60,000 nucleotides of DNA from Chrysomallon squamiferum (taxonomy: Eukaryota > Mollusca > Gastropoda > Neomphalida > Peltospiridae), in NCBI GenBank assembly GCA_012295275.1, contig CM022671.1, forward strand, positions 26,663,822 to 26,723,821, in the 5' to 3' direction. Numbering within the stretch: position 1 is the first letter of the stretch; each line of letters starts with the position of its first letter. Both the position numbers and the translations under genes were made by a program. Below are positions 51,212-60,000 of the stretch, piece after piece. The notes below the pieces were generated by a model. That model had not been told where the DNA came from. It was given only the letters and a program-made list of their open reading frames with translations, and did not search any database.

Positions 51212-51251
51212 GTTGAGGTGAGATGGTGTGTATCTTGCTGATGTAGTAGTC
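51212..51251 (+). other. 3' end of plexin 5' UTR with two overlapping minimal uORFs
   Basis: A long T tract followed by CCAG is a strong splice acceptor, placing the exon start at 51212. The 40-nt leader contains ATG 51223 in a good context (G at -3, G at +4), opening a 7-codon uORF that stops at TAG 51244-51246. In the same frame a second ATG at 51241 is followed at once by that TAG, giving a start-stop element. The stop lies 5 nt before the main ATG at 51252 (G at -3). This arrangement suggests translational control by reinitiation or leaky scanning, which is inference. Confidence 0.75.
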
Positions 51252-52358
51252 ATGACCCAATGGGATCATTTTTTAGTGTGTGTCGTCACATTGCTGGCTT
51301 CATGTCACTCTGTGTTCAGTGGCTATATTGTCAATGAATTCTCTAGCGGTCTGGAGAAGTCACAGTTCAGGCACCTGGTTAGAAACACCGAGACTAGAGA
51401 CCTGTATATTGGTGCTGTTAACCACATCTTCCACCTGAAGGATGACCTCAAACTGCTGGAAACAGCTCAGACTGGACCAAAAATAGACAGCCAGCAATGT
51501 CCACCGGTCGAACGATGCACGTACCCACGCAAGTTAACAGACAGCTACAACAAAATCCTCCTGATTGACTACACCAATCATCATCTCATTGCATGTTCAA
51601 ATTTGTTCCACGGTGACTGTGACAAACATCACCTTGACAACATCACTGTCATTGATGATCCTAACACCTTTGAACCAGTTGTTCCTAATAATGCAACTGC
51701 ATCAGCAGTCGCATTTATTGCTCATGGACCAATGGAAGGAGACAAGCAGCCCAAAGTGTTGTATGTTGCTGCCACATACACATCTACAGGCATGCAGATC
51801 TTCAGAGGCAAAGTTCCTGCATTCTGCAGTCGATCGCTAGACACATTTCGACTGGTGAAAAAAGGATTTCGAAGCACAAAAATTGAAATAGAACCTCAGC
51901 AGCGGGCAACGTTCTCGGTGCGTTACGTGTACGGCTTTTCTTCTCGCCATTTCAGCTACGTTGTGACAGTGCAACAAGTGAATGTCAGGAAACAGATTTA
52001 CATATCGAAAATTGTCCGAATCTGTCAGAATGACCCGAAATTCTATTCTTACACGGAGATGAAATTAGAGTGCGTGGTGGGCCAGACCGTATACAATCTG
52101 ATCCAGGCAGCATACCTTGGTAAAGCTGGACACATCCTTGCCAGGAGTCTAGGCATTGATATGACTGAGGATGTACTGTACACTGTATTTTCACTGGGAA
52201 AGCTGAATACAAGCATTCCAACAGGTGAATCGGTTCTGTGTGTGTATCCAATGAGAGAAGTGGTGCGCACATTCACAGAAAGTATCCAGTCCTGCTTCAA
52301 GGGTATTGGAAATACTGGACCAGACCATATTGTGGCACCAAAGCCATGTTACAAAGCG
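51252..52358 (+). CDS. PLXN: Plexin, first coding exon: signal peptide and most of the sema domain
   Basis: This exon encodes residues 1-369 of a plexin, the transmembrane receptor for semaphorins in axon guidance and cell migration. I chose ATG 51252 because the frame has a stop (TGA) at 51219-51221 and no earlier ATG. Residues 1 to about 24 are a signal peptide (hydrophobic core at about 6-18). The sema domain follows, with plexin signatures: YIGAVNHIFHL (52-62), TGPKIDS (74-80), NKILLIDY (100-107), LIACSNLFHGDC (112-123), YVYGFSSRHFSY (225-236), KIVRICQNDPKFYSY (253-267), EDVLYTVFS (306-314) and IQSCFKG (345-351). Cysteines at 83, 89, 115, 123, 192, 258, 274, 330, 348 and 366 fit the sema disulphide pattern. 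NIT (130) and NAT (147) are possible N-glycosylation sites. The donor is GCG|GTAAGT at 52359 (phase 0). The family is certain; class A versus B is not, because sema features of both occur. Confidence 0.96.
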
Positions 52359-52566
52359 GTAAGTGAAATCCACTGGTTCAGCTTTTATTTTAAAAAGTAT
52401 GTGGATAAGGTGTAAGAATATCTCGTTAATATTTTTGAACTTGAAAACAAATGATTAAATAATAGGTCATTTTTGGGGGGGTTTTGGGTTTTTTTGTTTT
52501 TTGTTTTAAGGGATTGGATTTGTGCAGATATGTTTGTTATAGAGAAACAGAGAAAAAGGAAATTGA

Positions 52567-52623
52567 ATGAATGCATGACTAATGCATAATTATCTTCAAA
52601 AAGAACATATCTAAAAGATAAGG

Positions 52624-52659
<36 letters not shown>

Positions 52660-52736
52660 AAATTAAATTAAATTAAATTAATGAATGCATGACTAATGCA
52701 TAATTATCTTCAGAAAGAATTATCTAAAAAATAAGG

Positions 52737-52797
<61 letters not shown>

Positions 52798-52815
52798 TAT
52801 TAAAATTAAATTATG
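52567..52815. repeat. 114-bp tandem duplication with palindromic AAT/ATT runs
   Basis: Copies begin ATGAATGCATGACTAATGCA at 52567 and 52681. In each, an (AAT)n run switches to (ATT)n, making a self-complementary arm pair able to form a hairpin or cruciform. The ATT run is longer in copy 2. Confidence 0.93.
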
Positions 52816-54204
52816 TAACTAATTTACACAGAAAAGATATAACAAATTAATTAATTCATTAGTGTTTATGCATGTTTATGAACATGTATATTCCAGGAAT
52901 TTGTCAATTACAAGCAGGAGAGAAAAAAGTGAATGTTTATGTTTTTCTTTTATTTTTCGTTTAACTTTTAAGGGAAAATAAATAAAACCGAAAAAGGAAA
53001 AACAGCTCCTAAATTCATACATGTACAGAAATAATAATTTGTGCTTTGTCATTTGATTCTTGTTCATGGTCTACTTGCCAATATCTGCGAGATTGTAATA
53101 GCATTGTAATTACTTGCCCAACAAAAAATTCCTGGAATAGTGCAATTTTTGCCAACTCGACAGAACATTACATCAGAATTGCTTTTGAGCTGAAGTGGTA
53201 TGAGAAGGAACAAATGAGCAAACAGATTGTGTAAATCACACCATTTGAGCCGAGACGCATTCCTTTCACAAAACGCGGGCTCACAAACAACTGCATCGCC
53301 ACCGTTTAATCAGTTATTCATTTTCATCCCCACCTACCCCCACGACTTGGTGTACTAACTGATTTGCCTGTTACAGTCAAATCAGAAATCGGTAGGGGGG
53401 GGAATAATCGATGTCATTTTAGGTTTTGTATGCTTTAAGAGTGTTTTCAACATGACAGATTTAAAAAAAAAGAAAAAAAAAAGATAAAAAAAGATAAAAA
53501 AAAAAAGAATGAAAAAAAAAAAAGAAAAACGTAAAACATTATTCAGCAAAGATCAGATGAAATCAGTGCCGTTTATCAGCTGTATTGATCAACGGTAGGG
53601 CACATTACTGAATGAATTTCCAGTTTTATTCAATTTCCGCAAATGGCTGTTACAGTTTCCTTGTGAAATAAAACTGATTATTTGTAAACAGCTTCAGTCT
53701 GTTGTTTAGACAGATACATTGAATTCTAGATTTGTGCATGATTTGTCGAGATAATGATAACCAAAGTATTTTTATTTTAAAAATAAAACAATCCAGCAGA
53801 AACTGATATTGTAAAGCAGTGAACTGTGTACAAAGAAGTTGTTTTAGAATAGATTCTAAGCTGAAAATGTAGCTAAATTAAATAAGGTTTTGTCACGGAT
53901 GTTATGTCAAGTATCATAATTACATGCTAAATATATCGTAATTCTGAGCTGAAGAATAAATACACAGCTTTTCTCAATTACTGAACAATTGATTCTATTT
54001 AAGTACAATAACAACCAAAAAATAAATAAATAACCAACATTAAAAAGAAAAAAAAAAAAGAAAGAAAAAAAAAAGTTGAACAAAAAAGAAATATAAACAA
54101 ACAAAAACAAAACAGATAGTAATGCAGGATTTGCTGAGTGACTATATTTCACTTTATTTATGTCTGATCATATATAATTTTCTGTACATACATCTATTAT
54201 TGTA

Positions 54205-54276
54205 TCTGTACACATATCTGCACACATATCTGCATATACATCTGCATATACATCTGCATACATATCTACATATACT
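54205..54276 (+). repeat. 12-bp minisatellite, six units
   Basis: Units TCTGCAYAYAYA start every 12 bases at 54205, 54217, 54229, 54241, 54253 and 54265. Because 12 is a multiple of three and no unit carries a stop in one frame, it extends an open frame into the downstream plexin exon. Confidence 0.93.
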
Positions 54277-54520
54277 CAAAATCAGTTACACCCATAAACA
54301 TCAAAACATGAAGTATATACATCACACATACATACACATATGTCCCATACACACACATATATACATAAATATAATACACCCATACATATACACATATATG
54401 TCATATGCAGCCATACACACATACACACTTACATGCCGTAGACTCACAACAGATAAGATACAGACACAACTCAGACTATTTTCAGTTTGTTACAATTTTT
54501 ACACATTTTTCTTGTTGCAG

Positions 54521-54715
54521 GAGTTTGTCATATCAGATGACTACTGTGGTGAACATGACATCAACTTTCCAATTGATGGAAAACCAATCAACAAGTCTGC
54601 AGTTTTGAAATTCAAGCACAACACAACAGTGTCTTCAATAATAGTGGACAGAATCCCCAAAACTCAGCAACACACTGTGGCATTTGTAGGCACCACCAGT
54701 GGACATATCATAAAG
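54521..54715 (+). CDS. PLXN: Plexin, second coding exon: distal sema domain
   Basis: This exon encodes residues 370-434 (65 codons, phase 0 at both ends). The acceptor is TTCTTGTTGCAG|GAG and the donor is AAG|GTAAGG at 54716. The sequence begins EFVISDDYCGEH; C378 matches the conserved cysteine of the plexin sema segment that follows the 'C-I-N' motif. It ends in TVAFVGTTSGHIIK, which matches the plexin blade motif 'VVFxGTRSGxIxKV'. NKS and NTT sequons are present. Because the exon is a multiple of three and phase 0, skipping it would keep the reading frame but remove part of a propeller blade. The stop-free frame extends 133 codons upstream into the intron; I take that as chance read-through of CA/TA-rich repeat, not coding sequence. 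Confidence 0.95.
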
Positions 54716-56967
54716 GTAAGGATTTTGTTTTGTTTGAAGAACTGTGTATATTGTACTTAAAGTGAACAACATTTCAGGTGTCTGTTTACATAGTTACTGC
54801 ACATCAGCAGAGGTTGTAATGTCTGTGCAGTTGATGCATCTGCCATCTTTCAATGTTTGTGTTATTTCTATACGCAGAACGTTTTTAATATAAAATTATA
54901 GTGATGAGGTCACCAGATTTTCAGTTTGTATATATATATTTAGATTGCAACTTTTGCAATGTTATTTAGCACTAAATTCTAACCCACCAGTTTTTGTCAT
55001 GCTTATACACACTGAATGTAGACCAGCCCTCATAGTGTCTAAATACAGACAAAACATTAGACTGTATATGTATCTAAAATAGATCACCACTGATAACAGA
55101 CAATGGCTGTTTGATGAATAAAGACTTTTCATTATTGCGGTATTTACACAGTCTGGACAAGTAGATATCATTTATATCCATCAGACACAGACTATGAATA
55201 CTTGTATTATGAGACAGTGTGGATTTTCCATCAGTAAATTTTTGTTATGACATATGACGATTTCTTTATATGTATGTACACACATATGTAGTATGTATAC
55301 ATAGTATAAATTACATCGTTTAATGATCTTTAAATTGAAAATGCCCTAACTTTAGAAAGAATATAAATTATTCTCCCAATTTTGATTCAGGGCTTTTATA
55401 GTCATGTTTTGGCTAACAGAAATTTCAGCAAAGGTTAAAAACTTGATTTTTAAAGTGTATAAAACAGTTTATAAAAAATATTTACAAAATGGTTAGACCT
55501 TCATCATGATGGTGTTTAATGGCTCTATTAATAATAAATGAATTAACAATTCTTTTCTTGTTAATAATTCAGTACATACAGGAAAACTAGACAGGCCTTA
55601 AAAGCTTTGTCTGACACCTAGTACGGAAAACATATTAGTGCTGTATGTATGTATTGTTACTATGCATTGTTGTACACATGACAGTATATTGTTTCATTAG
55701 CGATGAATTAAAGGGACTGTTCTCAGATATTTCCTGTTTCATTCGGCCACTGCTCTTATTTCATTGGTATTTTGTTTGTGTGCATCTCAATGACAATTCA
55801 TTTCATCCCAGTTTAATAAATTTGAGAATGCTGTATTTTCTATTAGTATAAAATAAATACGTATTCTTAGTTGAATTCATAATTTTATTTATTTAAATGT
55901 TTTTTTAAAGGTGTTAATTCTGATATGTGTCGGTCCTAGTTAATAAATTACAGAACACATTGATCCTTGGCACAGACAGATCCAGTCTTACCCAGCAATT
56001 GCCTGGCTTGTTATTTTAATTAAACTATTTGTCTTTTAGACCCAGTAGTACTGTGCAGCTGTATCTATGTCTGTCATATATATCTTGATGTACATAGGTT
56101 TTACAAAATCCGGGAGACTATGTATTTCACTAGTATAGAAAAGAGTGCTAAATACAAGTATTTGTTTATTATGCATTGTTGTACACTTGACAATAGATTG
56201 TTTCATTAGAGATGAAGTGGACTGTTCTCAGATATTTCCTGTTTCATTCAACCATTGCTCAGATTTCATTTGTAAAGTACTTTGTGTGCATCTCAGTGAC
56301 AGTTTATTTCAAAAAATGTATCCACTGGAGTTAATTTTTTATTTCCGAAAATTAAGTTCATCCATAAACTTTGATTTATTTTGTCATGCAACATAATTCC
56401 TTATGCTTTAAATGGCCATTATGTTAGAATAATTTAAAAATTCTTTAGTCATCATTATTTACAATCTCCTCACAGTTTTTTCATAATTATTTTACACATA
56501 AGAAATTTCATCATATCATTATTAAGTAATGATGATATTTGATGGCAGTCATTATTAATAGAATTTTAAACACTGAGAATTTTCCCTATGCTTGTTGTCA
56601 TCATCTTAAAATAATAAAGATAAGTCTTCATTATTATTGTTTTGAACATAATTAAAAACCAACAACAAACAATAAAAAAATAAAAACAATCAAGGCATAG
56701 CCACATGCTTTCCTGTTTATGATAAAGTTTTTATAAAAGATTCCTTGCTCTTAATTGATAAAATAGCCCATTGAATGGTGGCACTAGGTTTCATATTATT
56801 ATAACTGATTGGTTAATTAATTAGTTATTCATTTATTCATTTTAGTCATTGATTCATTCATAAAATCATCTAGAATACATTTGTTTACATTTGTTTGTCA
56901 TCATTATAACATGATAATTCAGTGTAGAGCAAGAATCTAAAACCCTTTGCTTTTATTTTTTATTTAG
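54716..56967 (+). other. Plexin intron between coding exons 2 and 3
   Basis: The intron is 2252 nt, GTAAGG...TTTAG, phase 0. Its only notable content is a duplicated segment of roughly 200 bp (about 55618-55815 and 56130-56330). The rest is AT-rich and without recognised features. Confidence 0.9.
55618..56330 (+). repeat. Direct repeat pair of about 200 bp, 510 bp apart
   Basis: Copy A (about 55618-55815) and copy B (about 56130-56330) share TATGCATTGTTGTACAC, GATTGTTTCATTAG/TATTGTTTCATTAG, ACTGTTCTCAGATATTTCCT and GTGTGCATCTCA. Small indels separate them. The origin, local duplication or insertions of an unknown repeat, is not clear. Confidence 0.85.
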
Positions 56968-57096
56968 GTGGCTATTGAAAGCAAAGATGAAGCTATAGCA
57001 TATGAGGATGTGACACTGCAGGAGGGAAATGTAATATCTTCTGATATGCACCTTGATGATTCCAAGAAATACCTGTATGCAATGACCAACAAAACG
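56968..57096 (+). CDS. PLXN: Plexin, third coding exon: distal sema domain
   Basis: This exon encodes residues 435-477 (43 codons, phase 0 at both ends). The acceptor is TTTTTATTTAG|GTG and the donor is ACG|GTAAGC at 57097. The segment starts VAIESKDEA, continues through GNVISSDMHLDDSKKYLYAMTNKT, and corresponds to the plexin strand pair 'V-DGxPILxDLxFSPDxxxIYLLSEKQV'. It directly continues the GHIIK blade of the previous exon. NKT at the end is a possible N-glycosylation site. The next exon should start with the last sema strand and the PSI domain (a cysteine-rich stretch with an HCGWC-like motif). I did not find it before the window end, so the following intron is at least 2.9 kb. Confidence 0.93.
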
Positions 57097-57576
57097 GTAA
57101 GCATTTTAAAACATTATTAGATTTTTTTTCTTCTTCAGTTTTAAAAAATAATTTTATTATAAGATTATGCGTTTGTGACACTTTGCCTCTAGCATTAGTT
57201 CTAGTTTGTATCTGCAACTCTTGTAGCATAAACTCTGATGATTTGTGCATCTTACAGAATTGGCTTCTATTTTCTTTCTGTAATATCATAGATTTTGACA
57301 TTTTTATGTCACATGGTAATCATTATTTTTGACAACGTTTGGACTAAATATTGGTATGAACATGAACTAGCATCTGTTGTGAAGGGTATTAAATAAAATA
57401 CCTATATCTCAGGTGTGAATGCTTCAGTTAAATATCAGTAATATAAATCAGTCACTATACACAAAAATTAAATAAAGGACTGACAGACATTTCGAAAATG
57501 CAGATTACACAGAAATTGAAGCCCAAATAATATAAATAAATATATTAATTTTTTATCAAGACCACAGGGTAACTGT

Positions 57577-57617
57577 AGTGTGTGTGCGTGTGCGTACGTG
57601 TGTGTGTGTGTGTGTAT
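57577..57617. repeat. (GT)n microsatellite with GC interruptions
   Basis: GT units with GCGT and GTACGT interruptions. Confidence 0.95.
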
Positions 57618-58420
57618 AATATTTGTTATTTACCACATTAATTTCCATGTTTATAATTTCTTATGTGGGTTATGCACATTTTTGTACAAGCTAAATAGTT
57701 ACAAGGATGGTCTGTTCTGCATCCAGTTCAGATAAATGGCATATTTGTTCATGGATGCATTAAAGTCTTTCATTGTGAGTAAAGTAAAGTATTGTATGTG
57801 TTAAATAAAAGTAGGTTAATGCACGAGTAAAATGTGTGCATATCAGAAGAGATTTAACAAGCCAGAAACTGCTGGATAACAGTGTTCTAATATGACACTG
57901 GTTAAAAGTCTGGCCTAATAGCTGTTTGGGAATGGTTGTAAAAGCACTTGTCAAAAAGATTAAACACAACATTCAGTATGTGGTAAAATAGCAAAGTAAA
58001 AAAAAAAAGCTAGAAAAATATTTCGGTAATAAAAAATATTTAAATAAACACATTGTTTTGTAAATTTGTTAAAACGTGAGTTAAAACACCTTTTTTAATC
58101 AAAAACTTTAAAAAAAGGTATTTTGGAATTTTTTTAATTACAGTTTAAAAGCTTTAGCCTAAATTGATTTCTTTCAAGTTTCAAATTTTCAATTTAGTTT
58201 TTATTTGTGATGGTGATATTTTCAAAAGCCAACTAAATGTCAAGGCTAATGTTACAGCTATTGTTTGTTCAGCAGTCCACAGTTTTGCACAGACTGTTAT
58301 ATGTGTAGTAACCGAGAGAAAAGAATAGATTAGCACATGAACATCAAAAATGATTTAAAGGAACCTCATCTGCCTTTTGATGAGTTGATTTCCTTTCTAC
58401 ATCCTTTTTCATTCTGAAGA

Positions 58421-58422
58421 AA

Positions 58423-58456
<34 letters not shown>

Positions 58457-58459
58457 TAT
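58421..58459. repeat. Poly-A plus (TA)n
   Basis: About 20 A followed by about 9 TA units. Confidence 0.95.
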
Positions 58460-58904
58460 GAAATTTAAAACCTTTGGTAAAATGATTGGCCATTAATAAA
58501 ATATTCATTTTTTGTTTATTAGTTCAGTATTTCAAACAGTTAAGTCTATAAGAAATTATGTTACCGTATTTCATGTTCGATGACATTGGTACTTGACAAA
58601 TCTGTAACAGTACTTCTTGTAGTCTTCAGTTCAGTTTCAGGATCGCAAGAGTACAAAAATACATTTTTTCTCTATTCTGTGAACCTAAGGCAAGGAAGGC
58701 TTTTTACAGGTTTCCTTTATGACCTAAATAGTCTCAAGTCTGTTTCCATTATTTTCCCCTTGCCATATTTATTTTCATAACCCTGTGTCTGTAAGAATAA
58801 TTTCTCAAGTGTTTTCTTGAGCATTTTTCCATTCGATATTGCTTACTCTTGATTGTGTTATAATGGGGAGAAAATATCACTTCATTTTCACTGTGCTACT
58901 ATAT

Positions 58905-58975
58905 CCTCCTCCTCCTCCTACTCATCATCATCATCATCATCATCATCATCACTGTCATCATCATTATCATCATCA
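58905..58975. repeat. (TCC)n and (TCA)n trinucleotide repeat
   Basis: Five TCC-type units are followed by a longer TCA run with a few interruptions. Confidence 0.96.
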
Positions 58976-59363
58976 ATGATGTCATAATCTGCAGGAGGAG
59001 AGCTTTAATCCATACTGTATCCTATGGTATAAAATAATTAGATTTAGGGATGCCCAAAGTTGTAAGTGTATGTTATTTACTCAGCTTGATGGTGTCTGTT
59101 TACTAGGTGTCTGTGTTGGTTACTTGAAAGGCACTGAAAACAGTGTGTGGTGTTTTTTATGTAACAGCTGGGAGGCTTTTCTACTCATCAGGTCCAGGCT
59201 ACAGGTTCAGACAGATGTTAGAGAAGGAAGACTTGAGAGTGTCTCTCTGGATCTTTGTTTATGTAGATGATATTTCATCGTTTTGCCTTCATTTGAAATG
59301 GATTTTGAAAATTGCTAAGAGATTAAGGTTAATGAGTAATGCCAAAAACTGATTTCAAGTAGC

Positions 59364-59394
<31 letters not shown>

Positions 59395-60000
59395 TAAATT
59401 TTATTTTATTTTTTATTATTATTTTTAATGTAATTAATAACAAGAAAAGTGAGAGAACTTCTTATTTGACCTATGTTTTTCTTTCTTTTCTCTTTTTTTT
59501 TTTTCTTTACTCTCATTATTTATTCTAGTAATTTTTCTGATGCACTCTCATATTTTTCTATTTTTCTTTTTTTTTGGAATGCCAGTTCTGATTCATTATT
59601 TATTTATCCTTGGAAATAATTTAAATATTAGAAATACTGTTAGAAAAAAAGAAATGCTGATAAAGACAGCTGAATCTATTTTAATAATGCATGTTTGCAT
59701 AAGTGAAATCATCCAAAACACAACATACAAAAATGCACAAATATTTTGCCATTAATTTTTGCAAGCATGTCTTGGCTTAAATATTGAAGAGTTTAAAACT
59801 CTTTGTTTCAAAAAAAGAAAACAAACATACACTAAAACAGGCATATTTTATTTTCCCATAAGAATACCACCATTAGATTAACCCAGGAAAGGCCATTATA
59901 ATGTTATTATTCAAAACATGCAAATGCATACACTCAGGAATCTCACTTATGTTACTGAAGCAAGCACCACTAAGGATAGAATAATTCATTTTGACAGATC

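Larger units (their letters stand above)
52359..54520 (+). other. Plexin intron between coding exons 1 and 2
   Basis: The intron is 2162 nt, GTAAGT...TTGCAG, phase 0. It holds a 114-bp tandem duplication with palindromic trinucleotide runs (52567-52815), an A-rich tract (about 53461-53530), a modestly GC-richer stretch at about 53220-53420 and a 12-bp minisatellite (54205-54276) followed by CA/TA-rich sequence. Confidence 0.9.
57097..60000 (+). other. 5' part of the next plexin intron (continues past the window)
   Basis: The intron opens with GTAAGC. It contains a GT tract (57577-57617), a poly-A plus TA tract (58421-58459), a TCC/TCA microsatellite (58905-58975), a somewhat more complex patch at 59080-59290 and poly-T runs. 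No PSI-like exon is visible on the plus strand. Confidence 0.8.

Noticed and set aside
51228-51251. GTG start upstream of the plexin ATG
   Set aside because: A GTG start is not expected for a eukaryotic nuclear gene. ATG 51252 is followed directly by a good signal peptide.
51985-52300. Minus-strand open frames opposite the first plexin exon
   Set aside because: Shadows of the plexin coding strand, which has clear homology and splice sites.
54122-54760. A 212-codon frame as a gene of its own
   Set aside because: It is plexin exon 2 with stop-free repeat-rich intron on the left and read-through past the donor on the right.
57097-60000. Next plexin exon (end of sema plus PSI)
   Set aside because: I looked for a cysteine-rich frame with an HCGWC-like motif between acceptor and donor sites and did not see one.
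1-60000. CRISPR arrays, rRNA genes, intact transposons or a bacterial-type operon
   Set aside because: None seen. Spliced exons, intron sizes and microsatellites show this is animal nuclear DNA, and the tandem arrays lack CRISPR-like regular spacers.

Overview
The window is AT-rich animal (eukaryotic) DNA carrying the 5' part of one protein-coding gene, a plexin, on the plus strand. Three coding exons are certain from sequence: 51252-52358, 54521-54715 and 56968-57096. All have consensus splice sites and are joined at phase-0 junctions. Together they encode a signal peptide and most of an N-terminal sema domain (477 residues). The rest of the protein (end of sema, PSI, IPT repeats, membrane segment, cytoplasmic GAP) lies beyond base 60000. 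The class (A or B) is not settled from the sema fragment alone. Long introns, abundant dinucleotide and homopolymer repeats, low GC and degenerate tRNA-derived SINE-like pieces suit a large invertebrate genome. A mollusc, possibly a cephalopod, is my best guess, but this is inference.

Layout. 1-4740 is AT-rich sequence with microsatellites and no supported gene. 4755-5233 is a local cluster of CpGs in this CpG-poor window, with NRF1-, ETS- and CRE-like motifs. It is followed by about 225 bases without a single ATG that end in a good splice donor at 5234. I read this as a promoter plus a non-coding first exon, plausibly of the plexin gene. That would make 5234-51211 a roughly 46 kb intron in the 5' UTR. 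The first coding exon begins at 51212 with a 40-nt UTR segment holding two overlapping minimal uORFs, then the start ATG at 51252. Introns of 2162 and 2252 nt separate the coding exons, and the intron after 57096 runs off the window.

The proposed 46 kb intron alternates between simple-sequence AT-rich DNA and blocks of higher complexity that resemble conserved non-coding or enhancer DNA (notably 8.8-10.0, 12.34-12.69, 18.64-19.06, 25.9-26.3, 27.5-28.6, 34.6-35.65, 38.2-38.8, 42.1-42.8 and 43.7-44.1 kb). Without alignment these are candidates only. The least expected content is a set of old, strongly diverged tandem arrays that simple-repeat masking would probably miss: a unit of about 83 bp at 11.73-12.35 kb, about 26-30 bp at 24.0-24.37 kb, about 110-140 bp at 45.12-46.01 kb, and a shorter one at 22.68-22.84 kb.

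I found no intact transposon, rRNA, tRNA or CRISPR array and no second protein-coding gene. I see no evidence of a novel multi-gene system. The points most worth checking are the distant promoter and first exon, the uORF pair at the start codon, the diverged minisatellites, and the enhancer-like blocks.
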